Shown here: piece after piece, positions 37,111-46,401 of the stretch
Layout: each line of letters opens with the position of its first letter
Position numbering within the stretch: the stretch's first letter is position 1
Assembly: GCF_008710745.1 (NCBI RefSeq)
Contig: NZ_VYSA01000002.1
Location: 496,001 to 560,000 of the forward strand
DNA: 64,000 bases
Direction of reading: 5' to 3'
Source: Microbacterium rhizomatis
Lineage (GTDB): Bacteria > Actinomycetota > Actinomycetes > Actinomycetales > Microbacteriaceae
Notes under the pieces: generated by a model
What the model saw: only the letters and a program-made list of their open reading frames with translations
Told to the model about the DNA's origin: nothing
The model's database searches: none
Position numbers and translations under genes: made by a program

Positions 37111-38855
37111 GGCAGTTCCACCTTTACTTCCGTTCCGCCCCCTCGGGGCGAACTGATGACAACACTGCCCCCCAGCACATCGACGCGGTCGATCAAGCCC
37201 CGGAGCCCCGTGCCGTGGGACACCCTCGCTCCGCCGACGCCGTTGTCCTCGATATCGAGGCGCAGGATGTCGCCGTCGCGGCGCAGGTGCACGGTCACGA
37301 ACGTCGCCCGAGAATGCTTCACCGCGTTGGTCAGCACTTCGGCCAGGATGAAATACGCCGTGTGGGTCGTCGCGGGGGCGAGCGGCTTGTCGAACGGCTC
37401 GGCCTCCAGCGTCGCAGGAATCGCGAGCCTGTCCACGATGTCCTCGGTGGCCGCGATCAGGCCCTGCTCGACCAGGGCCGCGGGCAGGACGTTGTGCACG
37501 AGGCTGCGCAGATCGGCCGCCGCCGCGTCGATGCCGCGCCGCAGCTCTGCAGACGCAGCACTCGTGGCGTCGGACGCGTCCGGCGAGTTCGCGATCTTCT
37601 GCGCCTCCAGCGCGAGCAGCACGAGCTGTACCTGCAGCCCGTCGTGGAGGTCTCGCGCGATCCGCGAGCGCTCGCGGTCCGCGGTCTCGACGAGTCGCAC
37701 GCGCGACTGCATCAGCGCTTCGTTGCTCGCGATCAGCTCGGCCGTCAGCCGTTCACGATCGACCGCGATCGCCAGCACCTCGGCGGCACGCCGCACCGGA
37801 TAGGGGTCGCCGATGATTCTCGTGTCGTACACGATCGCACCGACAAGTCGGGTGTCGACCCTGACCTCGAGCAGGCCCTGGTGATCGGGGAACGTCGCCG
37901 GATCGACATCGGTGCCGTGCTCGTCGACGTAGCCCTTGCGCTCGGGGGCCCAGTAGAAGACCCGCAGCGAGTTGTCGCCGAGCGTGGTCGACAGCGCCCG
38001 GGCGACAGCCGGCCGCGTGGCCCCTTCGATGCCGAGCCAGGCGCTCAGCGCCTCGAGATCGCCCGTGCGGGTGAAGCCGCCCAGCAGCACGCCCAGGAGG
38101 AATGCGATCGGGATGCCGGCATTGAGCGCCAGCTGGATCGTCCCGATGGTCACCTCGTCGGCCCCCAGCGGCCCGAGGACGTTCGGGGTGAGCGAGATCA
38201 GTACGACGGCCAGGATGCCGTAGGCGAACAGCGGCAGCAGCACACGGCGATGGATGCGGTCGGCGTCGATGAGACGCGAGATGAGGATGACGGCCGTTGC
38301 GACCATCACCGCGAGTCCGAGCGGGCGCTGGGCGATCGACACGATCATCGCGAGCTCGGGCTCGTCAGCCACGCTCGCCACGTAGGCGAGCGATTGCAGG
38401 CCGATCGCGATGACGTATCCCGAGAACACCGTCGCGATCGACAGCCGCCCCCGCAGCCTGCCGGACGGGAAGGCGTGCAGCAGGTGGACCATCACCGCGA
38501 GCACCGCCGTCGCCGAGATCTCGCCGATCACCGTCAAGAAGGGGATGCCGAGATTGCCGAGGCCGCCGAGGAACACCGTGATCGCCCCGATCACGATCAA
38601 CGCGCCGATGGCGTTGTTCGGCCGCCGCCACCACGCGATGATCCCTGCCGTCATCCAGATCCAGAACAGGACGGTGAAGAGCGACACGGCCCAGACGGCG
38701 TCCGGGGTCTGGGCTTCGACGGCGAGCTGGAACACCCCCAGGACGAGCGCGCACACCGCCAGGATGATCAGTGCGAGCTGGAGAGAGCGAGCACGGCCTC
38801 CACGCAGCCGCACCGGGATCGATCGGGTGATCGGCAGAGGTGCCGTTTCGGCCAT
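37101..38855 (-). CDS. Membrane sensor histidine kinase (HPK7/NarX type)
   Basis: 584 residues. About eight to ten hydrophobic segments in the first 280 residues form the sensor. A GAF-like region follows (RKGYVDEHGTDVDPATF), then the dimerisation motif DRERSRIARDLHDGLQVQL with the phosphorylated His, and an HATPase domain (DIEDNGVGG, GTGLRGLIDRV). Partner of the overlapping response regulator. ATG 38855 fits a leaderless or weakly initiated message; the signal is unknown. The 259-bp gap to the divergent exporter operon shows no other gene. Confidence 0.93.
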   Translation of the reverse strand: MAETAPLPITRSIPVRLRGGRARSLQLALIILAVCALVLGVFQLAVEAQTPDAVWAVSLFTVLFWIWMTAGIIAWWRRPNNAIGALIVIGAITVFLGGLGNLGIPFLTVIGEISATAVLAVMVHLLHAFPSGRLRGRLSIATVFSGYVIAIGLQSLAYVASVADEPELAMIVSIAQRPLGLAVMVATAVILISRLIDADRIHRRVLLPLFAYGILAVVLISLTPNVLGPLGADEVTIGTIQLALNAGIPIAFLLGVLLGGFTRTGDLEALSAWLGIEGATRPAVARALSTTLGDNSLRVFYWAPERKGYVDEHGTDVDPATFPDHQGLLEVRVDTRLVGAIVYDTRIIGDPYPVRRAAEVLAIAVDRERLTAELIASNEALMQSRVRLVETADRERSRIARDLHDGLQVQLVLLALEAQKIANSPDASDATSAASAELRRGIDAAAADLRSLVHNVLPAALVEQGLIAATEDIVDRLAIPATLEAEPFDKPLAPATTHTAYFILAEVLTNAVKHSRATFVTVHLRRDGDILRLDIEDNGVGGARVSHGTGLRGLIDRVDVLGGSVVISSPRGGGTEVKVELPCA

Positions 38856-39114
38856 GGTGATCACGGTAGTTGTATCTCTCCACTCCGGGACGCTGCTCGT
38901 CCACGCCCCACTCTGGACGAAAACGCGACCCAGCTCCATGGACTTGGGTCCTGTCCGGCGGGATCCTCGATGGTAGGCGAGCATGCCCGGCGCAGGACCC
39001 GAAGTGGCGACGTGGGTCTATGTCGGTTCATCGTGTCCTGAGCCATCATGGTGTCGTGCCCGGGAAACCGCCGTTCTCCCCGATGACCCGTGAGCACGGT
39101 CGAGGAGAAATGAC

Positions 39115-39939
39115 GTGAGCTCACCGCTGTACCGCCCCGCTGCTGTCCAGAACCTCGCAAGCCCTGAGCAGCTGGACACCGTCGTGCGCGTGACACGGCC
39201 GCGCGGCTGGATCGCGCTGTCGGCCGTCGGGCTGGTCCTCGTGACATTCGTGGTCTGGTGCTTCGTCGGCACGGTGCGCACGACCGTCCCCGCCGCCGGC
39301 ATGGTCCTCACTCCGTACGGCACGTTCAGCGCGGTTGCGACGGAGGCCGGCCAGATCACCGAGATCTTCGTATCTGCCGGCGATCACGTGACCGCCGGTG
39401 CGCCCGTGGCCACGGTGCACACCGCGGATGCCGGTGACATCAGCGTGCTCGCCACGGCGAACGGCACCGTGACCGAGCTGCTCGCGTACCCGAATGACCG
39501 GGTCGATGCGGGCCAGTCGATCCTGACGGTCCAGCCCGCTGACGAGCAGCTGCGCGTCTTCGCCTTCGTGGCGGTCGCGGGCAGCCAGCCCATCAAGCCG
39601 GGGATGCCCGTCCAGATCTCGGTGACGACCGTCCCGTCGGAGGTGTACGGCCTCCTCCAGGGCACGGTGACGAAGGTCGGCGCGTACCCTGCGACCCGAG
39701 CGGGGGTCAACGCGCTGCTGCACAACGATGACATCACATCGATCGTGGTCGGCGGCCCGCCCGTGTTCCAGGTGGAGGTGGCGCTCACGCCCGCTTCCAC
39801 CCCGTCCGGCTTCGCCTGGACGTTCGGCGACGGACCGCCCGACCCGATCGTGGCCGGCACGCTCGTGAACGCGACGGTGATCACCGCGGTCGAGCATCCG
39901 ATCTCTCTGCTGTTCCCGTCCGATCGGACCGCCCAGTGA
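39115..39939 (+). CDS. Membrane fusion protein of an NHLM-type peptide exporter
   Basis: 274 residues with one membrane segment near residues 32-54 and a HlyD/biotinyl-lipoyl-like hairpin domain (YGTFSAVATEAGQITEIFVS, ISVLATANGTVTELLAYPND, IKPGMPVQISVTT). It links the inner-membrane ABC proteins to the cell surface. GTG 39115 follows GAGGAGAAATGAC. First gene of a three-gene operon; the stop overlaps the C39 ABC gene. Confidence 0.82.
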   Translation: MSSPLYRPAAVQNLASPEQLDTVVRVTRPRGWIALSAVGLVLVTFVVWCFVGTVRTTVPAAGMVLTPYGTFSAVATEAGQITEIFVSAGDHVTAGAPVATVHTADAGDISVLATANGTVTELLAYPNDRVDAGQSILTVQPADEQLRVFAFVAVAGSQPIKPGMPVQISVTTVPSEVYGLLQGTVTKVGAYPATRAGVNALLHNDDITSIVVGGPPVFQVEVALTPASTPSGFAWTFGDGPPDPIVAGTLVNATVITAVEHPISLLFPSDRTAQ

Positions 39940-42158
39940 CCGGTGGCCCCGGGGCGCATGCGGCGGTGGCGGACAGGACGGGGACGGATGCCGCGCCCAG
40001 GGCGCGCCGCGAGCGCACGCCCACCGTGCTGCAGATGGAAGCGTCGGAGTGCGGCGCCGCGTCGCTGCGGATGGTGCTCGCACACTACGGACGCTGGGTG
40101 CCGCTGGCCGAACTCCGCCAGGCGAGCGGCGTCTCTCGCGACGGGGTGAAGGCCAGCAACATCCTCAAGGCCGCACGGTCGTATGGCATGACCGCGAAAG
40201 GATTCCGCCAGGAGCCCGCACAGCTGAAGACCGGGCCGCTGCCGGCGATCGTGTACTGGAACTTCAACCACTTCGTGGTGGTCGAGGGGTATGCGCCGGG
40301 ACGATGGTTCTTGAACGATCCCGCGCAGGGCGCGCGGACCGTCTCCGACGGCGAGTTCGACAAGTCGTTCACCGGCGTGGTGCTGCGGCTCGAACCGGGC
40401 GGAGACTTCCGTAAAGAGGGCAGACCGCCCGCCGTGGTGGCCGGCCTCGCGGGGCGCGTGCGCCATTCTCTCGCCGGGATGATCTTCGTGGTGCTCGCGG
40501 GGCTCGGTCTCGTCATCCCCGGGCTCGCCGCCGCGGTGCTCACGAAGGCGTTCGTCGATCAGGTGCTCGTGGCGGAGCAGCCGGGCGCGATCTGGCCGAT
40601 CCTGGGCCTGCTCGCGGGGGCGGCGATCGTCGTGGCGGTCCTGACGGCACTCCGGGGGCGCTACCTGCTGCTGCTCGAGACGAAGCTGGCCCTGCACAGC
40701 TCGGGCGTCTTCTTATGGCACATCCTGCGTCTCCCCGTCTCGTTCTACGCGCATCGCTCAGCCGGCGAGATCTCGGGTCGGGCGATGCTCAACGACCGTG
40801 TCGCGGTGCTGCTGTCGAGCGAGGTGGCAACCGCACTGATCGACTCTGTCGTCGTCGTCTTCTACTTCATCGTGCTCGTCGGCTACAGCCCTGGCCTTGC
40901 GCTGGTGGGCATCGCCTCTGCGGTGATCAACCTGCTCGTCCTCCGCGCCATCGCCCGCCGCCGCGCCGACGAGAACCTGCGGCTCGGCCAGGACGGTGGA
41001 GCCCTCATGGGGAGTGCCATGTCGGGGATCCGATCGATCGAGTCTGTGAAGGGCGCCGGTCGCGAGGGCGACCTGTTCACCCGCATCGCGGGTCTGCACG
41101 CGAAGACCGTGACGAGTGCCCAACGGCTCGGCCGGGCATCCCTCCCCCTGTTCGTCGTGCCCCCGCTGCTCGCCGGCCTCACGACGGTCGCCGTCCTCGG
41201 CTGGGGGGGACTCACCGTCGTGGAGGGCGCGATGAGCCTCGGCACACTCATCGCGATCCAGCTCCTGATCGGGCGCGCGTCCGAGCCCATCGGGCGGTTC
41301 GTTCAGCTCGGCGGCTCGGTGCAGGAGGTCAGCGGCGATCTCGAGCGACTCGACGATGTTCTCGCCAACCCCGTCGACGACGAACCTCACGCCGCCGCGT
41401 CTACGGCGGACGGCGTCGGGCGCCTGACCGGGCAGCTCGAACTTCGCGGTGTGACGTTCGGCTACAGCATCCTCGAAGAGCCGCTCTTGAACGACGTGAG
41501 CCTCGTCCTGCGGCCCGGCAGCAGGGTGGCGCTCGTGGGCGGCTCGGGAAGCGGCAAATCGACCATCACCCTCCTGGTCGCCGGCCTGTACCGCCCGTGG
41601 TCGGGCGAGATCCTCTTCGACGGGAAGCCGCGCGAGGAATGGCCCCGCGACACGATAGCCACCTCGGTGGCCCTCGTCGATCAGAACATCAGCCTCTTCA
41701 GCGGAACGGTCCGCGACAACCTCACCCTCTGGGACCCTGCGGTGCCGGAGCAGCGGGTGGTGCAGGCCGCCCAGGATGCGGCGATCCACGAGCAGATCGC
41801 CCGTCGCCCCGACGGCTATCTCACCGAGGTCAAAGAGGGCGGCGCGAACTTCAGCGGCGGCGAGGGCCAGCGCCTCGAGATCGCGCGCGCGCTCCTCACC
41901 GAACCCCGCATTCTCATCCTCGACGAAGCATCCAGCGCCCTCGACCCCAGCACCGAGCAGCTCATCGACGGCAACATCCGACGCCGCGGGTGCACGACCC
42001 TCATCGTCGCGCACCGACTCAGCACGATCCGCGACTGCGATGAGATCATCGTGCTCGATCGCGGACGCATCGCCGAGCGCGGAACGCACGACGACATGAT
42101 TCGTGCCGGCGGCCCCTACAGCCGCCTGTTCGCCGCGGACGGCAGCGTGACGACGTGA
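39936..42158 (+). CDS. Peptidase C39/ABC exporter (NHLM type 1)
   Basis: 740 residues. The N-terminal C39 protease has an intact triad: Cys39 in QMEASECGAASL, His112 in NFNHFVVVEGY and Asp128 in LNDPAQGA. Six membrane helices and an ATPase follow (GGSGSGKST, FSGGEGQRLEIARALL, LILDEASSALD). It cleaves double-glycine-type leaders while exporting the peptide. It pairs with the next ABC gene, as in NHLM (nitrile hydratase leader microcin) systems. GTG start, 4-nt overlaps on both sides. Confidence 0.92.
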   Translation: MTGGPGAHAAVADRTGTDAAPRARRERTPTVLQMEASECGAASLRMVLAHYGRWVPLAELRQASGVSRDGVKASNILKAARSYGMTAKGFRQEPAQLKTGPLPAIVYWNFNHFVVVEGYAPGRWFLNDPAQGARTVSDGEFDKSFTGVVLRLEPGGDFRKEGRPPAVVAGLAGRVRHSLAGMIFVVLAGLGLVIPGLAAAVLTKAFVDQVLVAEQPGAIWPILGLLAGAAIVVAVLTALRGRYLLLLETKLALHSSGVFLWHILRLPVSFYAHRSAGEISGRAMLNDRVAVLLSSEVATALIDSVVVVFYFIVLVGYSPGLALVGIASAVINLLVLRAIARRRADENLRLGQDGGALMGSAMSGIRSIESVKGAGREGDLFTRIAGLHAKTVTSAQRLGRASLPLFVVPPLLAGLTTVAVLGWGGLTVVEGAMSLGTLIAIQLLIGRASEPIGRFVQLGGSVQEVSGDLERLDDVLANPVDDEPHAAASTADGVGRLTGQLELRGVTFGYSILEEPLLNDVSLVLRPGSRVALVGGSGSGKSTITLLVAGLYRPWSGEILFDGKPREEWPRDTIATSVALVDQNISLFSGTVRDNLTLWDPAVPEQRVVQAAQDAAIHEQIARRPDGYLTEVKEGGANFSGGEGQRLEIARALLTEPRILILDEASSALDPSTEQLIDGNIRRRGCTTLIVAHRLSTIRDCDEIIVLDRGRIAERGTHDDMIRAGGPYSRLFAADGSVTT

Positions 42159-44788
42159 GCAAGGGCACGCGTGACGACATGAGCGGCCCGATCGCGCTGG
42201 GCGCCAACCGCCCCCTGTTCCTCACGGGGGCCGACGCGTCATGGTTCGTTGTGCGCGGAGTGGTCGAATTGTTCGCCGTCGGCGGTGCCGACGAGGCGGA
42301 CACTCCCCGGCTGCACGTGGGCACGGTCGTGGAGGGCCAGACCCTCTACGGACTCGATGAGGCTCTGGCTCCGTCGTTCCGCCTGGTCGCGGTCGGCGGA
42401 GCGGGGTCGGCCGTCACGCCCTCCCCGCTCGCCGGGGCGGGCGACCACCGGCGCCGCGCCGAATGGCTGATCGACCTCGCGGTCGCGATCACCGTCGAGA
42501 ACGACCCGTTCGCCGTCGACACGTCCGTCGGCGAGCCGTCGCCCGCCGACGCGATTCCCGAGGCAGCGCTTTCGCGCGCGCTCGCGGACCGAAGGGCTCG
42601 CCTCGCCGCAGCAGACATCGCCCGTGTGCGCCTGCAGCGCGACGCGCACGAGGGCGCGATGGCGGAGGCGCTCGACCGCCTGACGGCCATCACCGATCCT
42701 GACGAGCGTCGAACCACCGGCTCCAGACCGGGTGAGAGCGCCGTCCTCAGCGCGTTCCGGGTCGTCGCCCGCGCCCTGGGTGTCACCGTACCGGCGGCCA
42801 TGCCCCCGACGCGGGGTGGCGATCCTGTGGATGCGGTGGCCCGAGCATCCCGCGTCCGCGTCCGGCGCGTGCTGCTGACCGACGATTGGTGGCAGAACGG
42901 CGCCGGGCCCCTCCTTGGTTTCCTCGATGACGGTCACCGGCCCATCGCGCTCATACCGAAGCGATCGGGACGCTATCAGCTCGTCGACCCGAGCGAGGGA
43001 ACCCGCACGCTCGTGGACGCGCGCATCGCGGCGCAGATCGAGCGCGGAGCGGTCTCGATCTATCGCCCGCTACCGGACGGCCCGCTCGGCATCGGGGGTC
43101 TCGTCCGGAGCGCTCTCGCCTTGTCGCGACCGGAAATGGTCCGTCTGTTCGCCTTCGCGCTCGGCTCTGCGATCCTCGCGCTGGCCGTGCCGATCGTCAC
43201 CGGCCGCATCGTCGGAAGCGTCATCCCCGAGTCGAATCGACCCGAGCTGCTTCAGCTCACGATCGCCCTGCTCGTGGCGACTCTCGCCGGCGCGCTGCTG
43301 CAGCTGTCGACGGCGATCGCCGTTCTGCGCATCCAGGGCACCGTCGATGCGTACCTGTCGCCTGCCCTGTGGGACAGGCTGCTCTCGCTGCCGACGACAT
43401 TCTTCAGCCGCTATTCCGCCGGTGACCTCGCCTACCGCGTGCAGTCGGGCGTCGCGATCGTGAAGCTCATCAGCGGCTCGGCCGTGACATCCGTGCTGGG
43501 CGGGCTCTTCTCCATCGTCAGCCTCGCGCTCATCTGGTTCTACAGCATCGAGTTCGGTGTCATCGCGACGATCCTGACCGCCGTGCTGGTGCTGGTGATC
43601 TACCTCGCGGGTCGCGTGCAGCTGCGGCGAATGCGGGAGGTCGAAGAAGAATCCGGCAAGATGTCCGGGATGCTGCTGGAGTTCGTCTCCGGCGTCTCCA
43701 CGCTGCGGGTGGCCGGCGCGCAGGAGAAGGCGTTCCAGCGGTGGGCGGCGCGGTTCGCCGACAGGCGTGAGCGGTGGAACGCGGTGCGGGACGCGCAGGA
43801 CGTCACGGCGGTCGTGGCGGCGATCTTCCCGATCGTCGCGTCGATCGTGCTGTTCGCGGTCATCGGGCTGAGCGCCGACCCGACCGTCTCGCCCGGGGTG
43901 TTCCTGGCGATCAGCGCTGCGTTCGGCCAGGTGGTCGCCGCCGTCCTCGCGATGGCGGGGGCGGCGACGCAGTTCATCTTCACGCTACCGGGCCTGCAGC
44001 GTGCGCTTCCCATCCTCACGGCGACGCCCGAAGACGACGATCAGAAGGCTGACCCCGGCACACTCCGCGGGGCGGTGGAGTTCAGCGGCATCTCGTTCCG
44101 ATACAGCGAAGACGGCCCGCTCGTACTCGACGACGTGTCGATCCGAGTGCCGGCGGGCGGATCCATCGCCCTGGTGGGCCCGTCTGGCTCGGGGAAGTCG
44201 ACCCTGGGACGCTTGCTGCTCGGATTCGAGCAACCAGAGGAGGGCGGCGTCTTCTTCGACGATCAAGACCTCGCGGGGCTCGACGTCCGGGCCGTCCGCC
44301 GTCAGCTCGGCGTCGTGCTGCAGGCGGTGCAGCTTCTTCCCGGCTCGATCCTCACCAACATCGTGGGCGACTCGATCGACCTGTCGGTCGACGACGCGTG
44401 GCGCGCCGCGACCGAGGCGGGCATGGCCGATGACCTGCGCGCGATGCCGATGGGCATCCACACCGCCGTAACGGAAGGCGGCTCGACGCTCTCAGGAGGC
44501 CAGAAGCAACGGCTGCTGATCGCCCGCGCGCTCGCGGGCAACCCCCGCATCCTGCTCTTCGACGAGGCGACGAGCGCGCTCGACAACACCACTCAGGCGA
44601 TCGTCGCGGAGAGCCTGGCCGCATTGTCGGCGACCCGCATCGTGATAGCGCACCGCTTGAGCACCGTCGTTTCCGCCGACTGCATCTACTACCTCGAACG
44701 CGGACGCGTCGTGGAGTCGGGCACGTTCGACGAGCTCATGGCGCTGGACGGAAAGTTCGCGGCGCAGGCCCGGCGACAGCTGTCGTGA
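42155..44788 (+). CDS. ABC permease/ATPase with NHLM type 2 N-terminal domain
   Basis: 877 residues. The first ~290 residues form a soluble extension (ADASWFVVRGVVELFAVGGA and RRVLLTDDWWQNGAGPLLGF) typical of the second NHLM ABC protein and lacking the C39 Cys. Six membrane helices and an ATPase follow (GPSGSGKST, LSGGQKQRLLIARAL, LLFDEATSALDNT). It probably forms a heterodimer with the C39 ABC protein. GTG start coupled to that gene. Confidence 0.9.
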   Translation: MSKGTRDDMSGPIALGANRPLFLTGADASWFVVRGVVELFAVGGADEADTPRLHVGTVVEGQTLYGLDEALAPSFRLVAVGGAGSAVTPSPLAGAGDHRRRAEWLIDLAVAITVENDPFAVDTSVGEPSPADAIPEAALSRALADRRARLAAADIARVRLQRDAHEGAMAEALDRLTAITDPDERRTTGSRPGESAVLSAFRVVARALGVTVPAAMPPTRGGDPVDAVARASRVRVRRVLLTDDWWQNGAGPLLGFLDDGHRPIALIPKRSGRYQLVDPSEGTRTLVDARIAAQIERGAVSIYRPLPDGPLGIGGLVRSALALSRPEMVRLFAFALGSAILALAVPIVTGRIVGSVIPESNRPELLQLTIALLVATLAGALLQLSTAIAVLRIQGTVDAYLSPALWDRLLSLPTTFFSRYSAGDLAYRVQSGVAIVKLISGSAVTSVLGGLFSIVSLALIWFYSIEFGVIATILTAVLVLVIYLAGRVQLRRMREVEEESGKMSGMLLEFVSGVSTLRVAGAQEKAFQRWAARFADRRERWNAVRDAQDVTAVVAAIFPIVASIVLFAVIGLSADPTVSPGVFLAISAAFGQVVAAVLAMAGAATQFIFTLPGLQRALPILTATPEDDDQKADPGTLRGAVEFSGISFRYSEDGPLVLDDVSIRVPAGGSIALVGPSGSGKSTLGRLLLGFEQPEEGGVFFDDQDLAGLDVRAVRRQLGVVLQAVQLLPGSILTNIVGDSIDLSVDDAWRAATEAGMADDLRAMPMGIHTAVTEGGSTLSGGQKQRLLIARALAGNPRILLFDEATSALDNTTQAIVAESLAALSATRIVIAHRLSTVVSADCIYYLERGRVVESGTFDELMALDGKFAAQARRQLS

Positions 44789-44839
44789 CCACGGGGGTGC
44801 TCGGCCAATCCTCTTCTGCAATGGAAAGCATCCGGCCTG

Positions 44840-44868
44840 CTGACGCGATCGCGCCGGCGGAGTACGTT
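44840..44868 (+). promoter_or_regulatory. Promoter of the small gene at 44875
   Basis: CTGACG (44840-44845), a 17-bp spacer and TACGTT (44863-44868), with the ATG six bases further on. The spacing suggests a leaderless transcript independent of the exporter operon. Confidence 0.5.
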
Positions 44869-44874
44869 CGCCGT

Positions 44875-45045
44875 ATGGATGACGCAAAGGGAACGTTCGA
44901 GCCGGGCGGTGCCGATGAGATCGCTGCCGCGCACGACGCCCTCGTCGCGGCGTCCGGCGTCCGGAAGGAAGCGCCGGGCAGCGCGTCGAACGTCGTCGAT
45001 GAGCCGGGCGAAACGACGGAGAACATCGTCACCAGCCCGACGTGA
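44875..45045 (+). CDS. Small acidic hypothetical protein next to the exporter
   Basis: 56 residues (MDDAKGTFEPGGADEIAAAH, then DALVAASGVRKEAP and an acidic tail ending ENIVTSPT). No Cys, no aromatic-rich core and no hydrophobic segment. A Gly-Gly pair occurs at residues 11-12, but far too early for a normal double-glycine leader. It has its own promoter and sits just after the exporter. It could be cargo, a chaperone-like accessory or unrelated; I favour unrelated or accessory. Confidence 0.55.
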   Translation: MDDAKGTFEPGGADEIAAAHDALVAASGVRKEAPGSASNVVDEPGETTENIVTSPT

Positions 45046-45058
45046 GGTTACTCCGACA

Positions 45059-45078
45059 CCTCAGCGGGCCCGCTGAGG
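45059..45078. terminator. Perfect 20-bp palindrome terminator
   Basis: CCTCAGCGGG followed directly by its complement CCCGCTGAGG. It lies 13 nt after the stop of the small gene and faces the convergent reductase gene, so it is a likely bidirectional terminator. Beyond it, 45099-45178 holds a degenerate ~39-bp duplication whose right copy encodes the C-terminus of the reductase. Confidence 0.75.
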
Positions 45079-45136
45079 ATCGAGCTTGGCGCGATCTCGT
45101 TCTTCCTACCCGCTATTTCGGTTCTCACCTGCTCTT

Positions 45137-45721
45137 TCACTTCTTGCCGGGTATTTTGCTTCTTGCCTGCTCTTTCGCGCGGTAGATGGAGAGGCTGCCA
45201 GGCCCGACGACCTCGGACGAGACGAGTTCGAGGTGCGCCGCATCCGGGAACAGCGTCCTGCCCTCACCGAGAACGACGGGGAAGGTGATGAGCCGGTACT
45301 CGTCGATCAGGTTCGCGTCGCGCAACTGGGCGACGACCGACCCGCTGCCGATCACGACGATGTCCTGCTCTCGGACTGTCTTGCCGACCCAGTCTTCGAG
45401 AGGGTCCGAGATCGGCTGCGAATTCGACCATGCGTCGTCGGGCAAGTGGCCGTGTGTAGCGACGGCCTTCTGCGCGGCATTCATCTGCAGAGCGAACTCC
45501 GAGTCGCGGGGCGGCCAGAGCTCGCTGAAGTGATCCCAGGTGCGCCGGCCGAACAGCAGTACCCCGTTCTGCATCATGCTGCCGAGGCGGAACTTGTCAC
45601 CCGCGATGCCCTCCGGCCCGTACCGCATCGCCCAGCCGCCGGCCGCCGTGCCATCGCTGCCGTCGGGATCTTCGACCACGCCGTCGAGCGTGATGTACTG
45701 CACGACGATCACTCGTCCCAT
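45137..45721 (-). CDS. Dihydrofolate reductase-family protein (RibD C-terminal-like)
   Basis: 194 residues. N-terminal IVVQYITLDGVVEDPDG, mid-protein NGVLLFGRRTWDHFSELWP and late IVVIGSGSVVAQLRDANLID are typical of the stand-alone YyaP/YwjB-type reductases that share the DHFR fold. The substrate is unknown; it is not the housekeeping DHFR. ATG 45721 follows AGAGGAGCACAGACC. It is downstream of the START-domain gene on the same strand, with a 16-bp tandem repeat in between. Confidence 0.85.
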   Translation of the reverse strand: MGRVIVVQYITLDGVVEDPDGSDGTAAGGWAMRYGPEGIAGDKFRLGSMMQNGVLLFGRRTWDHFSELWPPRDSEFALQMNAAQKAVATHGHLPDDAWSNSQPISDPLEDWVGKTVREQDIVVIGSGSVVAQLRDANLIDEYRLITFPVVLGEGRTLFPDAAHLELVSSEVVGPGSLSIYRAKEQARSKIPGKK

Positions 45722-45735
45722 GGTCTGTGCTCCTC

Positions 45736-45799
45736 TTGTTGGTCACCCGGCTTGCTGGTCACCCGGCATGTTGGTCACCCGGCTTGTTGGCCACCCGGC
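45736..45799. repeat. 16-bp tandem repeat, four copies, partly coding
   Basis: Unit TTGTTGGTCACCCGGC at 45736, 45752, 45768 and 45784, each within two bases of the consensus. On the minus strand the copies are read in successive frames as the last residues of the START-domain protein, and one copy provides its stop codon. Gain or loss of a copy would change that C-terminus. Confidence 0.9.
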
Positions 45800-46312
45800 G
45801 TTGAGAGCGGCTCCGGCGCCCTCGATGCGGTGGCGGAGGGTCTCGTGCTCGGCGGCTTCGAGAGCTTCATCGCCCTCGAAGAAGTTCGGTTGCCCGACGC
45901 CGGTCTCCAGAAACGCAGCCAGGCTGCCCCGGATGTATGTCGACCATGCGTTCGAGCATGCGCCGTAGCATTCGACCTCGGGCCTGAGCCCTTCGTGCGT
46001 GAACGTCAGTTGCGTGCCGTCGCCCGAGGGGGTGATGTCGAACCGGACGGTCGTGCCGTTCCACTCCTGCGTGTCGTCGACGAAGCTGAGGTAGCTGCCG
46101 GTCACGATCCACGCGATCCGCCGGCCGGGTTCGAGCTCCGTGACCCGGAACCCGCTGTAATGCAGGCCGGGTACGACGTAGACGAATTCGTCGTCCTTCG
46201 CTGTCGTGGTGCCGGTGATGCGGCCCCACCAGCCGGCGACGTCGTTGATCGCGTCGTAGACCTCGGCCGGAGTCTTGCTGACTGTGATGGTGGCGGTGTA
46301 GTCGGCGCTCAT
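45743..46312 (-). CDS. START/SRPBCC-domain protein (AHSA1 type)
   Basis: 189 residues. ADYTATITVSKTPAEVYDAI at the start, WGRITGTTTAKDDEFVYVVP and LTFTHEGLRPEVECYGACSN mark an AHSA1/SRPBCC hydrophobic-pocket domain. The last ~18 residues (GWPTSRVTNMPGDQQAG) are encoded by the 16-bp tandem repeat and are unlikely to be part of the fold. ATG 46312 follows AAGGGGG. Divergent from the HxlR gene, which probably controls it. Confidence 0.85.
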   Translation of the reverse strand: MSADYTATITVSKTPAEVYDAINDVAGWWGRITGTTTAKDDEFVYVVPGLHYSGFRVTELEPGRRIAWIVTGSYLSFVDDTQEWNGTTVRFDITPSGDGTQLTFTHEGLRPEVECYGACSNAWSTYIRGSLAAFLETGVGQPNFFEGDEALEAAEHETLRHRIEGAGAALNAGWPTSRVTNMPGDQQAG

Positions 46313-46330
46313 CGCGCGCCCCCCCTTCCC

Positions 46331-46360
46331 TTTGGTGCGACGGTCCTTTGGTGCGACGGT
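46331..46360. repeat. Direct repeat in the divergent promoter region
   Basis: TTTGGTGCGACGGT at 46331-46344 and again at 46347-46360, a 16-base period. It lies in the START-domain leader, next to the HxlR operator. Confidence 0.75.
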
Positions 46361-46369
46361 AGTCCCGTT

Positions 46370-46386
46370 ACTTGCATCATGCAAGT
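46370..46386. promoter_or_regulatory. HxlR-type operator and divergent promoter
   Basis: ACTTGCAT-C-ATGCAAGT, a perfect 8-bp inverted repeat with one central base. It is followed by TAGTGT (46389-46394) as -10 for the rightward regulator gene, whose ATG is seven bases beyond. The form and place fit autoregulation by the HxlR protein. Confidence 0.65.
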
Positions 46387-46401
46387 GCTAGTGTCGACGC
46401 C

